Translations under genes and position numbers: made by a program
Notes under the pieces: generated by a model
What the model saw: only the letters and a program-made list of their open reading frames with translations
The model's database searches: none
Told to the model about the DNA's origin: nothing
Shown: positions 33,510-44,430 of the stretch, in pieces
Numbering within the stretch: position 1 is the stretch's first letter
How the letters are laid out: the number at the start of each line of letters is the position of its first letter
Assembly: GCF_003473485.1 (NCBI RefSeq)
Contig: NC_053045.1
Span: forward strand, 8,272,501 to 8,336,500
Length of the DNA stretch: 64,000 bases
From: Medicago truncatula
Taxonomy: Eukaryota > Streptophyta > Magnoliopsida > Fabales > Fabaceae
Direction of reading: 5' to 3'

Positions 33510-34622
33510 ATGGATCTTCCTCAAGAACTGATCCTTCAAACTCTGTTGAGGTTGCCGGTGAAATCTCTTATATTGTTCAAATGCGTTTGTAAGCTATGGA
33601 TTTCTATTATCTCTGATCCTCAATTTGCAAATTCACATTTCCAACTTAACCTTACAAAACACACTCGTAGATTTTTATGCATTTCAGCTCTATCTCCTGA
33701 AATTCGATCAATTGATTTTGATGCATTTCTTAACGATGCTCCTGCTTCACCCAACTTTAACTGTTCCCTTCCAGACTCTTATTTTCCCTTTGAAATTAAA
33801 GGGTCATGTAGAGGTTTTATATTTATGTATCGTCATCCAAACATTTACATATGGAATCCATCCACCGGATCGAAAAGACAAATACTTATGTCTGCTTTTA
33901 ATACCAAAGCGTATATTAATCTATATGGTTTTGGTTACGATCAGTCTAGAGATGATTATGTGGTGGTTTTATTGTCCAATAAAGTTAATCCATTCTTAGT
34001 TGGTGTTCCTCAATCACATTTGGAGGTTTTCTCGTTTAAAGACAATACTTGGAAAGAAATCGAGGGTACTCACTTACCTTATGGCGACAATTATAGAGAA
34101 GGAGAAGGGGTGGTTTTTAATGGGGCTATTCATTGGTTGTCTTCGCGTCGTGATATAGCTTTGGATGTCATTGTTGGCTTTGATTTAACGGAAAGGATAT
34201 TGTTTGAGATGCCTCTTCCAAATGATGTTGACCACACAGAGTTGGTACATTCTGGTTTGTGGGTATCTGGGGAATTTCTCAGTATATGGGTTAAGGATAC
34301 TACTAATGATACAATTGAAATATGGGTGATGAAAGAATACAACGTGCATTTATCTTGGAATAAGACTCTTGTTCTTCCTCAGTATGTCATTCCTGGTCAC
34401 TACTTTAACCCTCTGTACTATTCCAGATTTGCGGACTACTTTCACCCTATGTATTCTACAGAAAATGGTGATATTATTGGAAAATATGGTGGTACTAAAT
34501 TGGTGAAGTATAATGACAAAGGACAGTTTTTAGGGCATCACTCCTTCTGCAACAGTCCATCCGAAGTTGTCGTGTATACAGAGTCTCTACTTTCACTCTC
34601 CGGTGACGATGAGCATGTTTAA
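33510..34622 (+). CDS. F4: F-box protein with FBA domain
   Basis: Intronless, 370 residues, ATG at 33510 (MDLPQELILQTLLRLPVKSL). F-box about residues 3-42, with LILFKCVCKLW closer to F2/F5 than to F1. From about residue 50 to 275 the protein is nearly identical to F1 (SCRGFIFMY, WNPSTG, YGFGYD, VFNGAIHWL, VGFDL). A segment around 34340-34440 (NVHLSWNKTLVLPQYVIPGH) then differs strongly and shares SWNKTLVL with F6/F7. Predicted SCF substrate receptor. Intact by eye. The mosaic identity suggests gene conversion among the array members. Confidence 0.93.
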   Translation: MDLPQELILQTLLRLPVKSLILFKCVCKLWISIISDPQFANSHFQLNLTKHTRRFLCISALSPEIRSIDFDAFLNDAPASPNFNCSLPDSYFPFEIKGSCRGFIFMYRHPNIYIWNPSTGSKRQILMSAFNTKAYINLYGFGYDQSRDDYVVVLLSNKVNPFLVGVPQSHLEVFSFKDNTWKEIEGTHLPYGDNYREGEGVVFNGAIHWLSSRRDIALDVIVGFDLTERILFEMPLPNDVDHTELVHSGLWVSGEFLSIWVKDTTNDTIEIWVMKEYNVHLSWNKTLVLPQYVIPGHYFNPLYYSRFADYFHPMYSTENGDIIGKYGGTKLVKYNDKGQFLGHHSFCNSPSEVVVYTESLLSLSGDDEHV

Positions 34623-35844
34623 GAAGATGACACAGACAAGAACAATGAGGTTGTGAAATACTCTCATTTACCATTTCCTTCATATTGTATTATGAACTCT
34701 TGAGTGGCTGCATTTGTAACTTGTGCTGAGCTGCTATGTTTTGAAATGTTTATTAGTTTAGTATTTGTCATATTCTTGTCAGAAATATTGACAACTCGTT
34801 TCTTTGTTTGTATGCTTAAATGTTATGTATGCATGTGTAACTGGATTGCATTCTAAATTTATGTTATTGTCACTACTTGAAGAAATTATTTCATGTGGTA
34901 AATCTGATGAGTTTATGTACTATGAACTTGTGGTTGGCTGCATTTGTAACATGAGCTGAGCTGCTATGTCATGAAATGTTTATTCGTTTACTGTTTGTCA
35001 TATGCTTATCGAAAATATTGACAACTTTGTAATTGGATTGCATTCTAAATGTATGTTGTTGTCACTACTTGTAATTGTTTCATATGGTAAATTAATCTGA
35101 TGAGTTAATGCACGTTGAAGGAAGAAGAAGGTTTTGCTCTTGGATTGCATTCTAAATGTATGTTGTTGTCACTACTTCATTAGACTTCATTGAATGAATA
35201 TAGCAAATATCAATTCTGGAATGCATGTTTAAATTGAACCCAACTTGAAGTCTTGAGACTTCATTCAATGCATAAAGCTAACAAAAATAAGATAGATTTT
35301 TTTGTTAAAATGTAACACATACTACCAGAGGACTAGAGGAAGCATTCTTTTAAAGATAGAATAAAACTGTTGTTTGATGAGAGATTGCGTGAAGACTAGG
35401 GTTCATTCTCTCACTGCCCCTTATGTGGAAAAGACATATTCAAGGCAGTGAACATTTGAGAAAGTTGGTTATGAATTGGTTGAAGTCCTGATTTCATTTA
35501 TTCTTGTCATATTATTTTTTGGATGATATTTATTGTTTGTAAATAGTTATAAATTATAGACAAACATTATTAGGTAACTTCCACTTTTAGTTTTTTGTAG
35601 TTATTGAATTGAAAGAATGATTTTTTATTTATGATCATTATGTTTTAGTTGATGGGGATGCATGCACACAAACAACCTTAACATCTGATTCCAAAGAGGG
35701 CGATGATCTAATTTGATATGACTGTATAGTTGAAAAAACAAATTTAGCATAATCATATGAATCTGTTAAAACATATTTCCTGGATGTTTGTTCCATCACT
35801 CCTGTATATATTTTGTAATGGGATTGTGATTGATCATCCCCTAG
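34623..35844. other. 3' flank of F4, partly tandemly repeated
   Basis: The downstream motif (ggctgcatttgtaac through aaatattgacaac) occurs twice, at about 34703-34795 and 34935-35028. Block 1 has it once after F1, so a local duplication of about 230 bp is specific to block 2. No gene. Confidence 0.6.
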
Positions 35845-35898
35845 TTTAAGAAGATGAAGAATATCATAATTCTAATAGTTAAAGAATGCAACATTTTC
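35845..35898 (+). pseudogene. Short relic of a TNL LRR exon (exon-3 type)
   Basis: Reads FKKMKNIIILIVKECNIF, matching FKKMKNLRILIVRNTLF of TNL exon 3. It is the block-2 counterpart of the relic at 14732 but carries a 1-bp insertion near ttaaagaatg and a deletion of what follows. Confidence 0.6.
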
Positions 35899-37137
35899 AA
35901 AATACTAAAATCATAACATGGATATGTCAATCCCACCACGGATAATGGCTGCGATGCATGTAACACGTAACTTTTAGACACCACGGATTGCCATATATAC
36001 ATACAAATATCATAACATGTTTACATACTAAGAGATCGATTGAAGAACTGTCTACCGTGAAGGTCTTTGTCATAAGTCGTTTAACTATTTAATCGTTGCC
36101 TAATTAGATAGTTAACGTAATGTTGAAAACCTAGACAGTCATGAGTGTAGTTTGCCTCTCATCATTGATCTCTTATCAGACTACTCTCATACTCACATCC
36201 TATTAATTAAGTCTGTTAATTATTACTTTAAAGAAAGCTCAACAAAACTTCCTTTCACCTCATATCTATCTGTATAATCATCTATAGAAGAGGGGACAAC
36301 AACAAACATTTAGAACTCAATACAATCACACATTCATAAATAAGAGTGAATCATATAAAAAAATTCTTAGGGCCAAGGGAGAGTTTGTTTCATGGATGAA
36401 AAAAAATTATGAGATTAATTTTCTCATGAAATAAGAATGAGATCTTAATCCTGGTTAGTTTTTAAAATGTGTTTGGTTCATATTTATCCCATTCCTGAAA
36501 ATATTTGTAAAAATGATGTATATGTAAAGTTATTAGAGCATCTTCAATGGCAGGTGTTTTGTCTATTATCAAGTAGAGCTTATTAGATACCCCTTTTGAA
36601 GAAAAAGTATAAGAAGTATTGCTATGTAGATGCAAAACTTGTAAAAACATTGTATGTCTCTTGCATAAAAATGACCCCATTGCATACCCTATTCAATATT
36701 TTCTTAGGAATAAAAATATCGGAAAACGAAAGTTATTTTATTCCTTGAAATGTTATACACCTAGTAATTAATTTAAGTTATTTTCTCGTTTTTTTGTAAT
36801 CTCCATATTATTTTTAAAAAAAATATACAACTATGAACAAAAAACCCATAAATTAATGTGTTAAAATTGCTTTTTTTGTTTCCTTTTAAAATTGCTCTTT
36901 AATTCAATTACTACTGATGACGGTTAGTATGAACAAAAAGTCAAAAAGAGAAATAGTCTAAATATTTTGTAACAATAAGAGCCGAAGCCCACTATATAAG
37001 AAACCTAAAATCTCTCTCTCTAACCTTGCATCCCTGCCTTTTCTGGTTTAATAAAATTATTATCAACGGTTTTTTAAATTACTGTTTTCTCGAATAAGGT
37101 GGTTATAAAATTAGGGTTTGATCAAAGCAGAGTGAGC
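35899..37137. other. Spacer and F5 upstream region
   Basis: Matches parts of 14985-16160 and 17300-18461 in block 1. It contains the apparently empty SINE site near 36668 and lacks the block-1 MITEs. A telo-box (ttagggttt) lies about 25 bp before the F5 start. No gene seen. Confidence 0.55.
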
Positions 37138-38202
37138 ATGGAGAAAAAGACAGTGTTGTATCTGCCTCATGAACTGATAATCCAAATTCTGATGAGGTTG
37201 CCGGTGAAGTCTCTTATATGTTTCAAATGCGTTTGTAAGTCTTGGTTTTCTTTTATCTCCGATCCTCACTTTGAAAATTCACATTTTCAACTTGCCTCCG
37301 CAACACACACTTGTAGATTTTTATGTATATCAACTCAATCTCATGAAATTTGATCTATAGATTTTGAAGCATTTCTTAACGATGATCCTGCTTCAGTGAA
37401 CCTTAATTTTTCGCTTCCAGAATCTTATTTTCCTGTTTAAATTAGAGGTTCGTGTAGAGGGTTTATACTTTTGTACCGACCTCCAAACATCCACTTATGG
37501 AATCCATCCACTGGATTTAAAACACAAATACCGGTGTCTCCCTTTGATTCCAAATCAATAGCACATTGTCATGGTTTTGGTTATGACCAGTCAAGAGATG
37601 ATTACTTGGTGGTTGAATTTTCCCATGTTTCATCACATTTGGAGGTTTTCTCATTTAGAGATAATACGTGGAAAGAAATTGATGGTAATACTCACTTCCC
37701 TTATGTTGTCGTTCCTTCTCAGAGAAAAGGGTTTCTATTTAATGGGGCTATTCATTGGTTGGCTTATCGCCGTGATTTAAAACTGAATGTCATTGTTACG
37801 TTTGATTTAATGGAGAAGAAAATGTTTGAGATGCCTGTTCCAAGTGATTTTAACAATGGATATCTTTATAGTTTGTGGGTATTTGGAGAATTTCTCAGTT
37901 TATGCGCTAAGGATTATGATAATGATACAATTGAAATATGGGTGATGAAAGAATACAAAGTGCATTCGTCTTGGACTAAAACTCTTGTTCTTTCTATTGA
38001 TGCCATTCCTGATCACTACTTTCAACCTATATATTCTACAAAATATGGTGATATTATTGGAAGAAATCATGGTACTAGATTGGTGAAGTATAATGATAAA
38101 GGACAACTATTAGGACAGCGCTCCTTCTGTAACAGTCAATCTGAAGTTTTCATGTATACAGAATCTCTGCTTTCACTACTTGGTGACAATGAGCATGATT
38201 AA
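37138..38202 (+). pseudogene. F5: F-box/FBA pseudogene, near-identical copy of F2
   Basis: Same length as F2 (1065 bp), with only scattered base differences and no frameshift. Two nonsense changes interrupt it: CGA to TGA at 37351-37353 (codon 72) and GAA to TAA at 37438-37440 (codon 101). The F-box itself (LPHELIIQILMRLPVKSL, CKSWFSFISDPHF) lies before the first stop, so a truncated 71-residue F-box-only product is possible. The FBA part (WNPSTG, HGFGYD, FLFNGAIHWL) is otherwise well preserved, which points to recent loss. Confidence 0.92.
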
Positions 38203-39702
38203 GAAGATGTCACAAACAAAAACAATGAGTTTGATAAATATTCTTCTTCATTGTTTTCTTTATATTTATAATTATATTGTTTTATGTACTCTTGGGTGGC
38301 TGCATTTGTAACATGAGCTAGTATGTAACATGAGCTGAACCCACATTTCATGAAGTATTTATTGGTTAACGATTTGTCATATGCATATTGGAAATATTGA
38401 CTGCTTTGTTTGTGTGACTCACTGTTATTTATGCATCTGTAACTGGATTTGCGTTTTAAATGTATGCTGATGTCATTGCTTGAAATTGATTTATATGGTA
38501 AGTTAATCCGATAAGTTTAGGCAAGTTGAAGGAAAAACAATTTTTTGTTCTCTAATTTCAACTTTTGCCCTTGCCATTTCTGTTTAACACCCGGAAAGAA
38601 AGCTAATTTCAAATTACTTAGCTACACCTGAATTTATATGAATCATTTGTTGTATGCCTAATTTTATTTCTTCTGTTGATATTATCTTTTGGATGATAAA
38701 TTATTCATCCATTGTTTGTAAATGGTGAAATGGAATAGACACAGATAAGGATAACTTCCAATTTTAGCTTTTTTTTTGTGTTGTCATCATATCATTAAAT
38801 TGTACAAGGTAATGATAATCACTCAACAAGGTAAACCCTGGGACCTTTAGTCTCCTTATATTGTGGTTATGGAATTGATAAGCAGAACCATTTTTGTGTT
38901 TTATAATGCTATGGAAGGGCTGACATGCATATAAAACTCATCTCTTCTTCATTATTCTTATTTGGTTATTATCATTATTCTTATTTGTAAATAGCATGAT
39001 CAAATAGTGAAAAATTATACTGTGAATTTGCGTGGATTTGTTATGTGTGTGTTGCATGTTGAGAAATTCTTCTTTAGAAATGCATATAACACGTAACTTT
39101 AAGACACAATGAATAATGGCCGCGCCACCTTACTCTGCAATAGACACAAGAATGATGACCGCGGGAGAATGACTTAAAACACGTTATGTTACTCTTTTCT
39201 TACAAAAACAATGTGGTGTGATAGAGAAGAGCAGAACGATAACGGCGAGGCGGGAGAATGTCGTGACAGCGTTGTTTGCAATGAAGATGGTTCTCATGAC
39301 GACAAGCAATTGCGGAATAGGGGATTCGGGGTCTCGAAGGGTTTGTTGGTTCAATTAGCTGATATGATTTAGGTCTTGAGCTGTAGAGAAGAAGAACAAT
39401 TTATGGGTTTGGGGATTTGGATCTTGAATGGTTTGGTCTAAAGGTGGATAGAATAAGAAAAGTTAGCTTATGCAATTTGGATCTGGAAAGGCTCAACTAT
39501 GATGGGAGGGGAGAGAAGAGGAAAGGGGTAAACTGTGAGTGAAAGAAAGAAAATGAATCTGAGGTGTCCGATTTTTTATTTTTAGCCAAAGCTGTTTAAT
39601 AGCGTTTTCTGGCAGGCAGGTGTACTTGCATGCATGTAAGGGATGCCACTTCGGAATCTGCTTCACCATTTCCGAGGGGCATTCCCACGCAAAACACCTG
39701 GC
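38203..39702. other. 3' flank of F5 and adjoining sequence
   Basis: The first part repeats the shared F-box 3' flank (tttgtaaatggtgaaatgg near 38720). The part from about 39130 to 39700 is GC-richer (cgcgggagaatg, gcggaataggggattcgg) and probably belongs to the CACTA fragment that follows. No gene recognised. Confidence 0.45.
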
Positions 39703-39909
39703 AAATGCTGACAAAACACTGCTTTTGCAGAGACAAAAACACAGTGTATTTAAATTTTGTTTCCCGCCCAAACATAACACATGAAACTTGCGAGGGGTTA
39801 CCCTTGGTAAATTTCCCAGGAACTTTCCCTGGCATTGGTCATAGTAAATTTGCCAGGAGTTCTTGCTCCTGGCATAGTACCCTGGCTAATTGCATGATTT
39901 CTTGTAGTG
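39703..39909. mobile_element. CACTA (En/Spm) transposon terminus, copy 2
   Basis: Same terminus and sub-terminal repeats as 24920-25125 and the same right flank (tgcgctgcacataatag). The element probably extends further left here (to about 39590 or beyond), because ctggcaggcagg-type words occur there. Confidence 0.72.
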
Positions 39910-40020
39910 TGCGCTGCACATAATAGTTTTAGTTATAACTTCAGCTCCAAGTTGCAGCTTCAAATAGTTTTACATATAACAGCGTATCACCAAAACAACC
40001 CAAAAAGACCAATTTAAAGT

Positions 40021-40800
40021 CAGCTTAACCAGTAAGCATAATTAGTAGAAGTTGAATGGGAGCATGATAGGCTACAATTTCAATAGTGGAATTGAATGAT
40101 TTAAATCTGCAGACTTTAATGGCAACCAATTTTGAGAAAGTAACTTTATCTTTTCCACAATGATTGGTACAACAATAGATTTTGCTTGTGAACCATTTCT
40201 CGATTTATGCTTGCCATCCTTACGTCGGGTGCCATGCTAATCTTCTCTATATCGTTCCAATTTTATCAGAGGGACATCCGGATATAGATTTTCTGTTTGT
40301 ACTAATTTTCTTTTTCAATCAATTTTTCAAGTTGTCTTTTGACAGGGTAAGTTAACAGATTTTTTTCTTGAAAGTTAAACGTACTACTCAAACTTTTCAC
40401 ATTCTCTCTTCGTCCAAAAATAAGTGATCTAATTTGAATATATACACGTCATGAAAAATAAAATAAAAATAAAATTGATGGTTGTGTGGAGACAAATCTC
40501 TTCTGCATATCTAACATTCTACCTTGTAATGTGAATTGATAAAATGAGGGAAGGAGAGTGCTCTTAGAAAACCAAAGGGGGTGTGAGTGACATTTTAATA
40601 TATCTCAAAGGAAGTTCGTGTAATTTGCGCTTAAACTTAACATGATATAAGCACAATACAGTCCACAAACACTAAATAAAGGAAAAAGAGCTTCACAATT
40701 AGACCTGATCCCTTTTAAACCAATGACACCAAAGATACAAACAAAAAAGATAGAATCGGTCAAGAAAACCAACAACCAACATGCCCATTATGTCAACAAT
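40021..40800. repeat. U6-bearing repeat, copy 3 of 3
   Basis: Matches 25237-26050 more closely than 19639-20290, sharing the internal extra segment. It lacks about 60 bp near 40450 (the tatacctcttaaaaa part). Followed by a loosely matching F-box 3' flank up to about 41240, without an F-box coding fragment. Confidence 0.83.
40190..40281 (-). pseudogene. U6 snRNA-like sequence, copy 3
   Basis: The same U6 core with an aatcgagaaatgg 3' end. It differs from copy 2 at a few bases (gatatagagaag, ccgacgtaagg). No terminator, altered 5' stem. Confidence 0.76.
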
Positions 40801-41240
40801 TTAAACAATATACTGTCATGAAGTTGAAGGCAGAAGAATGTATACTAACCTTCTTGATATATTGTATAGAATCACATTTTAATAATAAGGCCTTAACCAA
40901 AAAGAATGAAAGTGAAAATAATCAAGGAATGAAAATAAGACTGAACAATGAAAAAATTAAAGTCTGCTAAGAATCTATGATTCAGGCCAAATGTCAATTT
41001 AGCTAGAACTTTGATGCAAACATTAAATCCATCTATGAAAGATAGTATGCCTAAACATAGCTGGAATGAAAATTAATCTGTTTTAATTTTAAATTAGTTT
41101 CTTTTTCCTGGTTTGAAACAGAGAAAAGGGCGGAAGTTAATAGAATGAGAATCCATATAAAACAATTTCAAGCAGTGACAACAACATGCATTTAGAATTC
41201 AATCCAGTTACACATGCATACCAAATAGTCAACCAATAAA

Positions 41241-42310
41241 ATTTAAGATAAAAGTAACAAAATTTGAACGTAAAATCAAATAATTTAGCTTATATTTTGC
41301 GAATGAATTGTTTACAACATTCTAAGACTGTCGGCACACTAAAAAATCATGTTAAATTAACATAAGAGCGTAAACTGCATGCAGAGAAACTTTGTAGGAC
41401 TAAAAAGATTATTAAAATCAAGTAATGATTAAAATATATGTAACACAACCAAAAATTTTGTTCGTCCAAAATGGGGTAAAACATTATACATAAAAAAAAA
41501 AGTGTATTTCTTTTCCCACCCTATGGCAATCTCACACACCCTGTAAAATTTTAAAAAATGCCCCTTTACGGTTCGGATTTCATAATCCGGACTATGCTTA
41601 TCTATAATCAGCAATCATAATCTCTTCCATTTCAGCAATTTTGAATTTTGCTTTTAAAAACAACCAAAAAAATGGTCTATTCATGTCAAATGAATATCCA
41701 TGTTATAAATATGTTCAAAATTGGTGTTGGTGTTGTCCGAATTACGTAATCTGGACAGCACCAGCACCATGAAAAAAATGGTGTTTAGAGGGTGTTCAGA
41801 TTCTTTAATCTGAAAAAAATCAAATAGCGCACCCTAATTTTTTGAGATTTTTGGATTATTTCGGATTACAAATCCGAATTGGTGAAAAACTCATTTTTTT
41901 TTTCACCCTATTAAAAAGGAAAACACCATTTTGGATTTTAAAATCCGGAAATCTCAAAGGTATTTTTGAAAAAAAAAATATAGCGCGCGAGAAATGGATA
42001 GTGTGGGAAAAGTAATACCCAAAAAAAAAAAGGAGGATGAGGAGGCTTTTCAAAATGAAGGGTGTCTTTGCTTCAAATTATGGTTGTTACAAGTTTAATA
42101 AATATTTGAATTATTCTAATTACACCATATGCATTCCTAATTACATCCTAAAATGACAAAATTACCCTTAAATAAAATTTAATGTAATCTTAAACTCCGT
42201 TTAAGTAGGTCATGTAAACTGAGTTTATTTGTACATATTAAAAGATAAATTTAGTTTTAACCTCTTCAACCTTGTTTAATGATTCTACGTAATCTTATTT
42301 TAAGTATGTC
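41241..42310. other. Gene-free hairpin-rich region
   Basis: No gene. Contains the hairpin cluster at 41573-41946, and from about 42180 repeats of the word aaactgagttta / aaactcagttta. Confidence 0.5.
41573..41946. repeat. Cluster of five short inverted repeats built on cggatt...aatccg
   Basis: Stems at 41573-41590 (cggatt/aatccg), 41735-41756 (gtcc/ggac around attacgtaat), 41797-41812 (cagatt/aatctg), 41861-41877 (tcggatt/aatccga) and 41933-41946 (ggattt/aaatcc). All share the same core. They look like repeated hairpins of a non-coding dispersed repeat. Confidence 0.6.
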
Positions 42311-42331
42311 CATGTAAACTCAGTTTACATG
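42311..42331. repeat. Perfect 10+1+10 palindrome
   Basis: The arm catgtaaact is followed by one base and its exact reverse complement. A related word lies at 42211-42226. It may mark the centre or end of a fold-back repeat. Confidence 0.55.
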
Positions 42332-42514
42332 TACCTACTTAAACTGAATTTAAGTTAACTTGAACAATGTTAATTATCGTTGTTCGTGCTGCACCATTTA
42401 ATAACTCAGTTTAAAGTGCATAACATATAAACATTGAACAACATGAAAAAAATAGAAACTCTAGCGTCATTGAAAAAGAAGGAGAAATTCAATTATTTAC
42501 ATGCAATAGAATAT

Positions 42515-42672
42515 GAGAAATGATATTTGTACAACCATTTTTGTACAACTTTCTTTCTCATACTTACATTATCTTCTTATTCTCTCTCCAATGTTTTTGA
42601 CCAATAAGAAGAAAGAAGAAAAAAAAGTTGTCATAAAGGTTGTATCAAATGGTTGTTCAAATATCATTGCTC
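42515..42672. mobile_element. Mutator-type MITE with 9-bp target duplication
   Basis: 158 bp. The left end gagaaatgatatttgtacaa pairs with a right end whose reverse complement is gagcaatgatatttgaacaa. Flanked by atagaatat at 42506-42514 and 42673-42681. No coding content. Confidence 0.8.
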
Positions 42673-42911
42673 ATAGAATATAGATGAAAGATGTTTCGAT
42701 TCACTCTTTATTCTTTTATAGAAATTGACTGAACATTCATGATTGTTTGTGGGTGAAAATTTTAGAGTGACAACGAATGAAATTAGGGTTTTAAGAAAAT
42801 TTATATGAAAAGGCAGTTTTGGTATTATTATAAAATTTTAATAAATTTGGGTGTAACTAGAAATACACGGGGTGCGAATAGTAAACTTAAAATAACATCC
42901 ATAAGGAAAAA

Positions 42912-43179
42912 ATCATTGCTCTTGTTGAAAAAATCAAGCTAAATTCATTCTTTTGGATAAAATCTAAACAGGCATCCTTTTGTTATAGTTATACTGATCG
43001 GTGGAAACATCCGCTTTTATGTATGGGTGTACGGATGTAATTTTCGCTGTTTTGTTGTTACTGTTTCTTTAGCAGCTTTGTGACTGTGTAAATAATTTTC
43101 CGATGTTTCTCCTTTTGCACGCCTTGTGCAGGTCGAATCACCGTGGTTAATTCATATCTCATTTTGATTTGTTCAAAAA
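42912..43179 (+). mobile_element. Retroposon insertion (SINE or LINE 3' end)
   Basis: Flanked by a long direct repeat starting aacatccataagg (42894-42911 and 43180-43197, about 18 bp). Ends in gttc plus an A-run on the plus strand. The interior is GC/T-rich (cgctgttttgttgttactg), similar in style to 23190-23571. The long target duplication and A tail indicate target-primed reverse transcription. Confidence 0.7.
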
Positions 43180-43209
43180 AACATCCATAAGGAAAAAAGA
43201 TTTCTTATC

Positions 43210-43292
43210 TATATAAGCTGAAGCACGCTGTTACAAACCTAAAGCTCTATATCTAACTTGCATCGTATCAAGTGTGAAACACAGCCGCTGGA
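43210..43292 (+). promoter_or_regulatory. Orphan F-box promoter/leader copy
   Basis: Starts with tatataag (43210-43217) and continues through atctaacttgcatcgtatca to acacagccgctgg. This is the leader found directly upstream of F6 and F7, but no F-box coding sequence follows. Confidence 0.65.
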
Positions 43293-44430
43293 CTAGCAGA
43301 GTGAACAAGGGAGGTTGAGGGAGATAAAAAAAATGCTACTATGTTTTTTTTTTTTTAGGAAATATATATTACTTTATTTGTTACAAGTTTAATAAATACC
43401 CTTTCTAAGAAAAGTTTAATAAATTCTTTACCATGCGTTGTACCAAAAAAAAATAAAATTCTTTACCATGCGCTTTCTCTGCCCCAAACTTTTTTTTTTT
43501 GAAGGACTGTCCCAAACTTTTATCTTCCATTTTATTTTACTTTTCAATTTTCTTCTCTCTTCATCTTACCGTCCATTTCCTCTTCTTCACTGTAAAGCTA
43601 CCATTTCTCATCTGGTAATCTCTTTCCATCATTTTGGCAACTTAATATCACAAAATAAAGTCTTTCTTTGTCAAATAGAAATATAAATGTGCTTCAAGAC
43701 TTTAGAACCAAATTAACAAGAAGAATCCAGCGTTGAACTGCCCAACACACTCTACTGGCTCTGTAATATGAATCAATTCCCCATTCATGATTGATTAAAA
43801 TTTGAAGTTGGTTTAAGCACTCAAATCCCATGTTATGAGAATTGGGAATGCATATGTTGCAATTTTTATTATTTAAACCATCAAAGTTTAAAGTCTGATT
43901 TAAAAACAAGCAAAAACTAAATTCTAAATTGATATAAAAAATTTGTTCTGCATTTCCATAAATGCAAGAACAGTCCGGATCAATTTCTGGCCATTTAAGA
44001 CCTGTTTCGAAGAAGCTGAACTTAGTTGTAGGTAGCATGTGAGCGATCAGTTACTTATCCAAACTCTTTTTCATTTTTTATTTTGATAGAAAAATTAAAT
44101 ATATAGCGAAATGGCTGAAAATGCAATCGTGAAATATTCGGGAGATATCTCTAGCGAAATATAGCAAGGCTCATCTTAATAAATATATATTCTTTTTATA
44201 TAAAATATGCATAAATTTAATAAACTTAAAACAACATCACATAGGGAAAATAGATTTCTTAACCTTATTTATCCTTATTTATTAATTTTGTTAGGTCTGC
44301 AGCAATTTAACCTAATTTTTTTCCGCTCATTTGCTTTATTAGGATTGTAATTATTTAACCTAACAAATTTCATTTAAAAAAATGCATCGCACCAATCTCA
44401 TTCCTAACCTCTTGTCTTTTTTTTTTTTGT
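43293..44430. other. Gene-free region at the start of the F6 duplication
   Basis: AT-rich with T-runs. A minus-strand open frame at 43694-44038 (114 codons) has no recognisable motif and is not called. From 44028 the sequence matches 56576 onward, which marks the left boundary of the F6/F7 duplication. Confidence 0.5.

Larger units (their letters stand above)
31330..38320. repeat. Segmental duplication, block 2 (partner 11265-19640)
   Basis: Same gene order as block 1 with F4 in place of F1 and F5 in place of F2. Block 2 lacks the SINE, Mutator and hAT MITEs and the Stowaway of block 1, and carries its own insertions at 32040-32573 and 32768-32941 plus a tandem repeat of the F4 3' flank. Confidence 0.85.

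Noticed and set aside
43694-44038. 114-codon open frame (-)
   Set aside because: No recognisable motif or paralog in the window.
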